Below, piece after piece: positions 26,229 through 33,274 of a stretch of DNA of 61,215 bases. Under the pieces are notes generated by a model. That model saw only the letters and a program-made list of their open reading frames with translations. It had not been told where the DNA came from and searched no databases. Each line of letters starts with the position of its first letter. Positions within the stretch are counted from its first letter, which is position 1. The stretch covers positions 1-61,215 of the forward strand of contig NZ_OEZH01000091.1 in assembly GCF_900243075.1 (NCBI RefSeq), given 5' to 3'. This DNA comes from Clostridioides difficile (GTDB lineage: Bacteria; Bacillota; Clostridia; Peptostreptococcales; Peptostreptococcaceae). The translations under genes were made by a program, and so were the position numbers.

Positions 26229-26645
26229 ATGAATAATTATTTGAAACAACACAACTTAAAGAGTACAGAAAAAAGAGAGGCCGTAATTAAAGTATTAGAA
26301 AATAGCAGTGTCCCTATGACAATAGAAAGTATTCACGAAAAAGCAAATACTATAGTGGAAATGAATTTAAGTACTATTTACAGAACAATAACAACTTTAT
26401 GCGAAAAGAACATTACAGTCTTAGTGGCTACCCATGATGGAAAATCTTATTATCAACTTAATAAACATAGACATGAGCATGTGTTAATTTGTAAAGAATG
26501 TAAAGATATTATTATCATTGATGAATGCCCTTTGCATGAGTTAGAACATAAACTTGAAAATGAAACTGGTTTCGATATTCTCGAACATAAGTTAGAATTT
26601 ATTGGCATATGTCCTAAATGCAAAAGAACAAACTCTAGAATATAA
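26229..26645 (+). CDS. Fur-family metalloregulator, probably Zur
   Basis: A protein of about 138 residues. The winged helix (LKSTEKREAVIKVLENSSVP, MNLSTIYRTITTLCEKNI) is followed by the dimer and metal domain HRHEHVLICKECKDIIIIDE, a second pair CPKC near the C-terminus, and HELEHKLENETGF. The two CxxC pairs build the structural zinc site of Fur proteins. It is divergent from a zinc-type import operon, so zinc sensing (Zur) is the best reading; iron (Fur) or peroxide (PerR) roles are not excluded. The first ATG (26214) lacks a ribosome site. The ATG at 26229 follows GGTGG and is preferred. Confidence 0.85.
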   Translation: MNNYLKQHNLKSTEKREAVIKVLENSSVPMTIESIHEKANTIVEMNLSTIYRTITTLCEKNITVLVATHDGKSYYQLNKHRHEHVLICKECKDIIIIDECPLHELEHKLENETGFDILEHKLEFIGICPKCKRTNSRI

Positions 26646-26776
26646 GCCTAGCCCTCTTTTTTATTTAACTTATTTTTCTTGCAAATATATACTTATAGAT
26701 TATGTAGAGTTAACAAGGAAAGATAATTGTAAAGCTTAATGAAATTATTTTTAGAAAAACTCTTTTTCTCAACAAA

Positions 26777-26966
26777 AAAATAGAGTAGAAAAAATTTTCT
26801 ACTCGAGTCTGGAAATATTTATGTGTATTATTTCAATAAGATTTTGTTTCTGTTAAACATAAAAAGTGTGCTCCTTCCTTTAATATGATGATATTTGATA
26901 TTTTAACTATCACCACTTTTTGAAAGAATACACACTTTATTTTAAAGACCTTTTCTACTCTATTTT
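26777..26966. repeat. Nested inverted-repeat island of about 190 bp
   Basis: AAAATAGAGTAGAAAA (26777-26792) recurs in exact inverse at 26951-26966. The left end also pairs with TTTTCTACTC at 26795-26804. Inside, AAAAGTGTG and CACACTTTA form a second pair around a 70-base loop. It fills most of the gap between the Zur-like gene and sigA2. Part of it may terminate sigA2. The overall shape resembles a small MITE or a structured RNA, but no transposase or target duplication is evident. Confidence 0.5.
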
Positions 26967-26983
26967 ATATAATTTCTAACAAC

Positions 26984-27868
26984 TTAATAAAAATGCTTTA
27001 ATTGTTTTAACTTACTTGGATGTCTTAATTTTCTTATTGCTTTAGCTTCTATTTGTCTTATTCGTTCTCTAGTAACTCCAAATACCTTTCCAATCTGTTC
27101 TAGTGTCTTAGGGTCATCATCATCAATTCCAAATCTCATTCTTAAAACTTGCTGCTCTTGTTCTCCAAGACCTGTAAGCAATTCTTCGATTTTTTCTTTT
27201 AAATTATGCTGTTCAACTTCATGTATTACAACATCCTTAAAGTCAGCATCTGATGGTATAAATTCAACTAAACTACTATCCTCATCTTCTTTCAATGGAG
27301 TATCCAAAGATACAACATTTTTATCTCTTCTTAATAATTCCAATACTTTGTCAACTTCTAGACCACATGCATCTGCAATCTCATCCACAGTTGGCTCTCT
27401 TAATAATACATTTAAAAGTTCTTGTTTCTTTTTCTTTACAAAATTTATTCTCTGATGAAGATGTATAGGTATCCTAATAGTATTTTCGCAATCATCGATA
27501 TATCTTGTTATGCTTTGTTTTATCCACCAAGTTGCATAAGTGCTAAATTTATATCCTTTTTTATAATCGTATTTTTCTACAGCTTTTATAAGTCCTATAT
27601 TTCCTGCTTGAATTAAATCTAGCATATCAATACTATCTCTTTTATACCTCTTTGCTATACTAACTACCAACCTATAATTTGAATTTATAAACTTTTCCTT
27701 TGCTACTGAAGATGAGTTGATTATTTCCTTAGCCAGCTCTACCTCTTCCCCTGCTGACAACATTTTGTATTCCTCGATTTCCTTTAAGTACATTTTCATC
27801 GCATTTGACACATTTGATGAACCCACACAAATATAATTTTCATAATTATTTTCTTTTTTAGTATCCAT
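26984..27868 (-). CDS. sigA2: RpoD-family RNA polymerase sigma factor (SigA2-like)
   Basis: A 294-residue sigma-70 protein. Region 1.2 (MKMYLKEIEEYKMLSAGEEV), region 2 (FINSNYRLVVSIAKRYK, DLIQAGNIGLIKAVEKYDY, YKFSTYATWWIKQSI), region 3 and region 4.2 (TLEQIGKVFGVTRERIRQIE) are complete. Region 1.1 is absent, as in group 2 sigma factors. The frame is open further upstream to 27961, but the ATG at 27868 behind AAGGGG is the natural start. C. difficile carries a second SigA-like factor at about this place. The promoters it serves are unknown from the sequence. Confidence 0.88.
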   Translation of the reverse strand: MDTKKENNYENYICVGSSNVSNAMKMYLKEIEEYKMLSAGEEVELAKEIINSSSVAKEKFINSNYRLVVSIAKRYKRDSIDMLDLIQAGNIGLIKAVEKYDYKKGYKFSTYATWWIKQSITRYIDDCENTIRIPIHLHQRINFVKKKKQELLNVLLREPTVDEIADACGLEVDKVLELLRRDKNVVSLDTPLKEDEDSSLVEFIPSDADFKDVVIHEVEQHNLKEKIEELLTGLGEQEQQVLRMRFGIDDDDPKTLEQIGKVFGVTRERIRQIEAKAIRKLRHPSKLKQLKHFY

Positions 27869-27970
27869 AATCAAACCCCTTCTATTCATAGAATTTGCTA
27901 AAACAAAAATAAATAATTTAAACCTACATAATCTACAATTACATAATATCTCCTTCTTCAAATAAATTGT

Positions 27971-27991
27971 TTTGTATATTATGTATACAAA
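27971..27991. promoter_or_regulatory. Operator-like palindrome upstream of sigA2
   Basis: TTTGTATA and TATACAAA are perfect arms around TTATG, about 105 bases before the sigA2 ATG. This is a typical dimer-binding geometry. No promoter of consensus quality was recognised with it. Confidence 0.4.
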
Positions 27992-28110
27992 GTTATAAAA
28001 ACTATACCTAATTAATATTATTCTACTTCTGACACCAATATCCTCCTTATATATATAATTTATTTTATTATATCTTGTTATATTCTTAGTTTTTAGAATG
28101 ATATATGTCT

Positions 28111-28142
28111 AAAAAAAGACTGTTTATTAAACAGTCTTTTTT
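28111..28142. terminator. Bidirectional terminator
   Basis: AAAAAGACTGTTTA pairs with TAAACAGTCTTTTT around a two- or three-base loop. It lies about 20 bases after the end of the minus-strand gene at 28161. Confidence 0.85.
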
Positions 28143-28160
28143 AATATATATGCTTGATAT

Positions 28161-28634
28161 TTAATTTTCATGATGATTACATCCGCATCCACAATTTTCA
28201 TCATGGTGATGATGTTCTTCTAAATCTTTTACTTGTTGTTCCATTTCATTAAACTCTTTTACCATTATATCATAAGTTGGAAGAGCTGCCTCAGTGTCGT
28301 ATTCTTCGCCTCTCCAATCAGCATACATCATAGCATCACCATTAGTTAAAACCAACCTACCTGACATAGTTATATTATCCACTTCTTCTAAAAATTCTAT
28401 TTGTTTTTGTAAAACTTCTCCTTCTAACTCCACATCTTCATCTAAACATTGAACTATCATTACAGGTGCATAATAATCTTCTTCGTCTTTAACATTTACA
28501 ACAATATCTAAAATTCCTTCTGCACCTTCTTCAAATTCTGCTAACTCAACATTTGTATCAATCATATCTTGAGGTACCAATAAATCTTCTATTAAATATT
28601 TTATTACTCTATCTTTTACTAATTCCTTTGACAT
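28161..28634 (-). CDS. HsdR N-terminal-like (HSDR_N_2) protein with His/Cys-rich tail
   Basis: A 157-residue acidic protein. Residues about 10-125 follow the HSDR_N_2 fold of type I restriction subunits (ILDIVVNVKDEEDYYAPVMI, VLQKQIEFLEEV, RLVLTNG). The nuclease core D...ExK is degenerate: aspartate 43 remains, but the E and K positions read Q62 and L64, so cleavage is unlikely. The last 17 residues, HHHHDENCGCGCNHHEN, form a probable metal-binding tail. No restriction or methylase genes are nearby. It is monocistronic, beginning behind AGGAG. A structural or metal-related role is an inference. Confidence 0.65.
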   Translation of the reverse strand: MSKELVKDRVIKYLIEDLLVPQDMIDTNVELAEFEEGAEGILDIVVNVKDEEDYYAPVMIVQCLDEDVELEGEVLQKQIEFLEEVDNITMSGRLVLTNGDAMMYADWRGEEYDTEAALPTYDIMVKEFNEMEQQVKDLEEHHHHDENCGCGCNHHEN

Positions 28635-28761
28635 TTATATTTCTCCTTCCGATTCTATAACATTATCATAATCATTTCTATATTATAGTATACTACATTA
28701 ATTGTTTTTTCAATCTCTTAAAAAAATTATTTTTTATTATCTTCCTTATATTGCCTTTTTT

Positions 28762-28814
28762 ATTACAATGTTGTAATCGCATTGATTTAAAAAATAGTTT
28801 ATATTTAGTATAAT
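28762..28814 (+). promoter_or_regulatory. Palindrome and -10 box before the DUF1002 gene
   Basis: ATTACAATGTTGTAAT (28762-28777) is an eight-base-arm palindrome. TATAAT (28809-28814) is a perfect -10 box with only a weak -35 (TTTAAA) upstream. Activator control is therefore possible. Confidence 0.4.
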
Positions 28815-28897
28815 AGAAATATAGTACATATTTTTATTAAATATATTAGTAAAAATAGATTGAAAATGTAATGTATGTTAAATCTAGGAGGAATATT

Positions 28898-30073
28898 ATG
28901 AAGTTTAAAAAACAAATTAGTTCTATTATTGTATCTACCATGCTTGTACTTGGAAGTCTTAATCTTTCTTATGCAGATGGTACAAATGTAGTTACACTTG
29001 GGGCTAACTTATCAGAATCTCAAAAGCAGCAAATGCTTAATTACTTTGGAGTAAAAAAAGACCAAGTCTTAGTTTTAGATGTAACAAATGCAGAAGAAAG
29101 ACAGTACTTACAAGGTGTTGCAACAGAAGGTCAACTTGGAAAAGTTACTATATCTTGTTCATATGTTGAACCTACTAAAAAGGGAAATGGAATTAATGTT
29201 AAAACAGCAAATTTAACTTGGGTAACTAGCTCAATGATTGCTTCAACACTTACAACAGCTGGTCTTGAAGATGCAAATGTTATTGCTGCTGCTCCATATC
29301 CTGTAAGTGGTACTGGAGCATTAACAGGAATCATGAAAGCATTTGAAGATGCTTCAGGAAAGAAACTTGATGAAACAAAAAAAGAGATTGCTTCTGAAGA
29401 ATTGGTAGTTACAGGTGACTTAGGAGATGATATAGGTCAAGAAAAAGCAACTGGTGTAATGAATGATATAAAAACAGAAATTGTAAAAAATGGTACAAAG
29501 GATACCAATCAAATAGCAAATACAATAAATAATGTTGTAAACAATTACAATATTACTATTACACCAGAACAAAAAGAACAAATTAAAGGTGTAATGAAAA
29601 AAATAGCTGACCAAGATTATGATTATAATAACATGAAAAATACATTAGATAATGTATCAGACAATGTAAATGAGCAATTAAAGAAATTAGGTGAAAGTGT
29701 TAAAGGTTCTGGCATACTAGATACTATTGGTGGATGGTTTAGTGGAATAGGAGACTGGTTCTCTGGTTTATTCTCAGGCGGAGATAAAAAAGATTTAGGA
29801 ATCTTAAATAACACTAATGATGAATCTCTTGGCTCTGATGCTGTAATAAACTCTACAGAAGGTGTTCAAATAAATCCACAAGATAACACTGGTTCTAATA
29901 ATGACAGTGATACAAATAAATCAGAAAATAATAATGATAGTAATAATGAAAATAAAGATGCTTCTCAGTCAGGTCAAAATGACACAACAAATAATTCAGA
30001 AAATCAATCAAATAATGATGACTCAGTTGGTTTCTTTGAAAAAATAAAAAATTGGCTTTCAGGCTTATTTTAA
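28898..30073 (+). CDS. Secreted DUF1002 (YpuA-like) protein
   Basis: A 391-residue exported protein. The signal is about residues 1-26 (ISSIIVSTMLVLGSLNLSYA). The DUF1002 domain covers about 30-250 (VVTLGANLSESQKQQMLNYF, KVTISCSYVEPTKKGNGI, NVIAAAPYPVSGTGALTGIM). A tryptophan-rich amphipathic stretch (GGWFSGIGDWFSGLFSGG) follows, then an Asn/Ser-rich linker of about 70 residues and a final amphipathic helix FFEKIKNWLSGLF. The two similar ends suggest membrane-surface anchoring. AGGAGG precedes the ATG at 28898. The function of DUF1002 is unknown. Confidence 0.8.
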   Translation: MKFKKQISSIIVSTMLVLGSLNLSYADGTNVVTLGANLSESQKQQMLNYFGVKKDQVLVLDVTNAEERQYLQGVATEGQLGKVTISCSYVEPTKKGNGINVKTANLTWVTSSMIASTLTTAGLEDANVIAAAPYPVSGTGALTGIMKAFEDASGKKLDETKKEIASEELVVTGDLGDDIGQEKATGVMNDIKTEIVKNGTKDTNQIANTINNVVNNYNITITPEQKEQIKGVMKKIADQDYDYNNMKNTLDNVSDNVNEQLKKLGESVKGSGILDTIGGWFSGIGDWFSGLFSGGDKKDLGILNNTNDESLGSDAVINSTEGVQINPQDNTGSNNDSDTNKSENNNDSNNENKDASQSGQNDTTNNSENQSNNDDSVGFFEKIKNWLSGLF

Positions 30074-30088
30074 AAATTAAGTAAATAA

Positions 30089-30138
30089 AAAGAATTGCCT
30101 AAAATAGAAATTTTCTATAAAAGGCAATTCTCTTTATT
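30089..30138. terminator. Shared terminator between DUF1002 gene and proC
   Basis: AGAATTGCCT pairs perfectly with AGGCAATTCT, with inner pairing ATAGAAA/TTTTCTAT. A- and T-rich flanks suit both converging genes. Confidence 0.85.
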
Positions 30139-30153
30139 TGCAATAAATTTTTA

Positions 30154-30957
30154 TTAATCACTCATCTTTTTAGATTTTTCTATGCATGCACATATTGCTT
30201 TTATCACAGAAGCTCTAAAACCTTCTTCTTCAAGTACTTTAACTGCCTCTATAGTAGTTCCACCAGGTGAACATACCATATCTTTTAACTCACCAGGATG
30301 TTTTCCTGTCTCAAGTACCATTTTTGCAGAGCCCATAACTGCCTGTGATGCAAACTTATATGCTTGTTGTCTTGGCATCCCTGCAATTACTGCTGCATCT
30401 GCTATAGCTTCTATAAATAAAAACACATATGCTGGTGCAGAGCCACTGGCTCCAATTACTGCTTCTATAAGATATTCTGGTACTACTTCAGTATTTCCAA
30501 AAGAATTAAATACTTCTGTAACCACTTTTAAATCTTCATCGTTTATATTTTTATTTATAGAAAGTGAAGACATAGCTTCATTTACAAGAGCTGGAGTATT
30601 TGGCATAGCTCTAACTATTTTTTTATCTCCCCCTATAATTGACTCTATATCTTTTATAGATTTTCCTGCTGCTATTGTAACTATAATTTTACTGTCATCT
30701 ATAAAATCTTTTATATCTTCTAAAATATCATCATATATATCTGGTTTAACAGCCACAATTACTATATCAGAGGTTCTAGTTACTTCCTTTGAATCTTTTG
30801 TAGTATTTATTCCAAAACTTGCATGTATTCTATCAAGAGTTTCTTGACTGTATGCTGATGCTATAACCATATTAGGTTCAACTAATTTTGAATTTACTAT
30901 TCCCCCTATCATAGCGCTTGCCATATTTCCTGCACCTATGAATCCAATTTTTTTCAC
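30154..30957 (-). CDS. proC: Pyrroline-5-carboxylate reductase
   Basis: A 267-residue enzyme that reduces pyrroline-5-carboxylate to L-proline with NAD(P)H. The dinucleotide loop is IGFIGAGNMASAMIGG, AVKPDIYDDIL and AMPNTPALVNEAMSS are present, and the C-terminal P5CR signature runs LKDMVCSPGGTTIEAVKVLE. Proline feeds Stickland fermentation in this organism. The start is GTG at 30957 behind AAGGAGGTA. It lies just downstream of an XRE-cupin regulator (26-base gap), so the two are likely cotranscribed. Confidence 0.95.
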   Translation of the reverse strand: MKKIGFIGAGNMASAMIGGIVNSKLVEPNMVIASAYSQETLDRIHASFGINTTKDSKEVTRTSDIVIVAVKPDIYDDILEDIKDFIDDSKIIVTIAAGKSIKDIESIIGGDKKIVRAMPNTPALVNEAMSSLSINKNINDEDLKVVTEVFNSFGNTEVVPEYLIEAVIGASGSAPAYVFLFIEAIADAAVIAGMPRQQAYKFASQAVMGSAKMVLETGKHPGELKDMVCSPGGTTIEAVKVLEEEGFRASVIKAICACIEKSKKMSD

Positions 30958-30983
30958 TTTAGTACCTCCTTATTAGCTAACAT

Positions 30984-31574
30984 TTAAGCTTCTTTAACTG
31001 TATCAGATTTCTCAAATGGATTTGGTACACTTACCACCAAAATTTTCACTAATTTATTAGTATAGTTAACCCAATTATGATTGTTCTTTTCACTATTATA
31101 GTGTATTGTATCTCCTGGATACATTTCTATTTGCTCATCCCCCAAAAACACTGTAAGAACTCCCTCTAATACATACACAAACTCCTCACCGTTATGTACG
31201 TAACAACAAATTTCTTCACTACTCTTACTTGGAAGAATCTCAATCAATCTCGGTAGCATTGTTTTTTCCTTTAAATTAGATGATAAATGATAATGTATAA
31301 ATGTTGAATTTTCTACATCAAATACCTCTTTTTCATAACTTCTTAATACAGCTCTTTTATGCTCTTTTGGCTTCATAAAAAAGTAAGTTAATTCTACATC
31401 TAATACACTTGCTATTTTTCCTAAGGAATCTGTTGCTACACTTGTCAACCCTCTTTCAAGTTGTGATAAAAAACCAATTGATAAGTTTGTTTTTTCACTC
31501 ATATCTTTCAGTGTCATTTGCTTTTGAGTTCTAAGTTGCTTTATTTTTGCTCCTATGTCCTTATTCAAAACCAT
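30984..31574 (-). CDS. XRE-family regulator with cupin sensor domain
   Basis: A protein of about 196 residues. The N-terminal helix-turn-helix (GAKIKQLRTQKQMTLKDMSE, LSIGFLSQLERGLTSVATDS) is joined to a C-terminal cupin barrel (CCYVHNGEEFVYVLEGVLTV, YPGDTIHYNSEKNNHNWVN). Such regulators sense small molecules such as amino acids or polyamines. Its place directly before proC suggests control of proline or related metabolism (inference). The start is ambiguous: the ribosome site AGGGGTGAT overlaps the ATG at 31574 and is better spaced for the TTG at 31568. Confidence 0.85.
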   Translation of the reverse strand: MVLNKDIGAKIKQLRTQKQMTLKDMSEKTNLSIGFLSQLERGLTSVATDSLGKIASVLDVELTYFFMKPKEHKRAVLRSYEKEVFDVENSTFIHYHLSSNLKEKTMLPRLIEILPSKSSEEICCYVHNGEEFVYVLEGVLTVFLGDEQIEMYPGDTIHYNSEKNNHNWVNYTNKLVKILVVSVPNPFEKSDTVKEA

Positions 31575-31577
31575 CAC

Positions 31578-32498
31578 CCCTAAATAATTTTAATTTTTTC
31601 ATAATATAAATATAAAAATATAAATATAGGCTGTTTAACCTATTTTTATTTCATCTAGAAAAACTTTTTATTAGTATTACTATAATTTATTAATCTTTTT
31701 TTGTCTACATTTTTTCGATTATTTAGATTTATTTTTCACACATTTCTAGTTAAATTTACCAACTAAATATACATTTTTTACAAGTATGTTTTTTTTCTAA
31801 TAAAACTTAAGTTATTTATATGATTAAATTTATTATCAAAATGATTCATAATAGTGTATTAATCCCATAAATATACTTTAATCTAATAAATATATCTAAA
31901 TTATATTTTGTGTGTTGCAGCATTATTTAACTTTAATTGTTAAAAACTCAATTTATTATCTTACTATTTCTACACATTATTACATCCTTTAGTACAATTA
32001 TAACATAATTTTACAATTTAATGATGTCTATTTAATGTCTTTTTTTACTCTGCAACATCTTTTATTTTATAGTTTAATATTATATATATTTTTTAGATAC
32101 AGCCTTGTCAATTTTTAGATTGTCAAGAGTTATTGAAGTGCTTTACATACATTTAAATTTCATCCTCTAATTTTTCATTTAATAAGAATTGCTTATGATA
32201 AAAAATATAATCTCATCTCAATAAGATTCTTTTAAATATATCTATATTCTAAATATAATTTCTTTTTTTGTCAAAATTTCTTCATTCTTTAATAATTAAT
32301 TTATTATTTATAAAATAAACTAATTATCTGTATAAATTTTATCATTTTTAATAAAAGACATAAAAAAATTAATTTTTATAGCTTATTTCGTCAAAATACA
32401 CCTTTATTTATATTAGCAAAATAATTATAAATTTATTAGATATATGTTTGTAAATCCATAAAGTTATTTTATTAAACTAAAAATTCTATAAAAAAATA
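31578..32498. other. Long AT-rich intergenic region
   Basis: About 920 bases with no open frame carrying a ribosome site. Small features seen are TGTTGCAG (about 31912) and its inverse CTGCAACA (about 32049) 130 bases apart, and TTGTCAA repeated near 32106 and 32124. I cannot assign an RNA or decayed gene. The XRE gene promoter should lie at the low-coordinate end. Confidence 0.4.
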
Positions 32499-32540
32499 AG
32501 ATATGTATCTATAAAAACACTTTCCCATAGATACATATCT
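32499..32540 (-). terminator. Terminator of the 3-methyladenine glycosylase gene
   Basis: AGATATGTATCTAT pairs perfectly with ATAGATACATATCT around a 14-base loop. On the minus strand a T-rich run follows. Confidence 0.85.
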
Positions 32541-32555
32541 CACCTATATCAAAAT

Positions 32556-33164
32556 TTATTCTATGTAAAAACGCCATAGAAAGTCTTTTGCTTCTTCTGC
32601 ATAATCTATATTTATACGCTTACTAGTTTTTATATCCAACTCATCTTTACTAAATACTTTTTTTCCTTCATCATCATAATAAAAATCACTTATATATAAT
32701 TCTTCACCCATTATACTCTTACTATTTAGACTTCTATCTATTTTTAAAGCCTTACAAAGTTTTCCTGGTCCATTAGTAATATTTTTTATTTGATATTTAC
32801 TCAAATCATTGTAAGCTTTGTTGTATCTATTTATAGATATTTCATCTAGAGAAGTTATCGGCTCTACTCCTCTTATTAACACACACTCTGGTATATTTTC
32901 TATGTTTGCTGATAAATTTAAACAGTTATACATCCCATAGATTAAATAAACATATATATGTCCACCATCTAAATATAATGGCTTAGTCCTGTCTGTTTTT
33001 TTATTACCATATACATGTGCTCCCTTATCATTTATACCCATATATGCTTCTGTCTCTATGATTTTAGTAACAATCACTTTATTTTCATATTTCCTTATTA
33101 AATATTTACCTAATATTGATTTTGCTAAATCAATTCCATTTTTCCTAAAAAAATCCTTTTCCAA
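32556..33164 (-). CDS. DNA-3-methyladenine glycosylase (AAG/Mpg type)
   Basis: A 202-residue base-excision repair enzyme that removes alkylated purines such as 3-methyladenine. Family segments are LAKSILGKYLIRK, KIIETEAYMGINDKGAHVYG (catalytic Glu in IETEAY), GGHIYVYLIYGMYNCLN (DNA-intercalating Tyr) and VLIRGVEPI, with NGPGKLCKAL. The start is TTG behind GAGGTGA, because the only nearby ATG runs into a stop. It is monocistronic between ptpA and its own terminator. Length is usual for the family. Confidence 0.93.
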   Translation of the reverse strand: MEKDFFRKNGIDLAKSILGKYLIRKYENKVIVTKIIETEAYMGINDKGAHVYGNKKTDRTKPLYLDGGHIYVYLIYGMYNCLNLSANIENIPECVLIRGVEPITSLDEISINRYNKAYNDLSKYQIKNITNGPGKLCKALKIDRSLNSKSIMGEELYISDFYYDDEGKKVFSKDELDIKTSKRINIDYAEEAKDFLWRFYIE

Positions 33165-33274
33165 AGTTTCACCTCATAAAATTTATTTGTATTGAATTAA
33201 ATACAGCTAAAATAATAAATAAAATTAACCTTATTAATCTAATACTAGTGTATAAATAATAAATTTCATATTTG

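Noticed and set aside
28030-28060. AGGAGGATATT followed by GTG on the minus strand upstream of sigA2
   Set aside because: The frame closes after five codons, and I could not link it to sigA2 control.
30182-30847. 221-codon plus-strand open frame
   Set aside because: It is wholly antisense to proC, whose motifs are complete. It is an artefact of codon bias.
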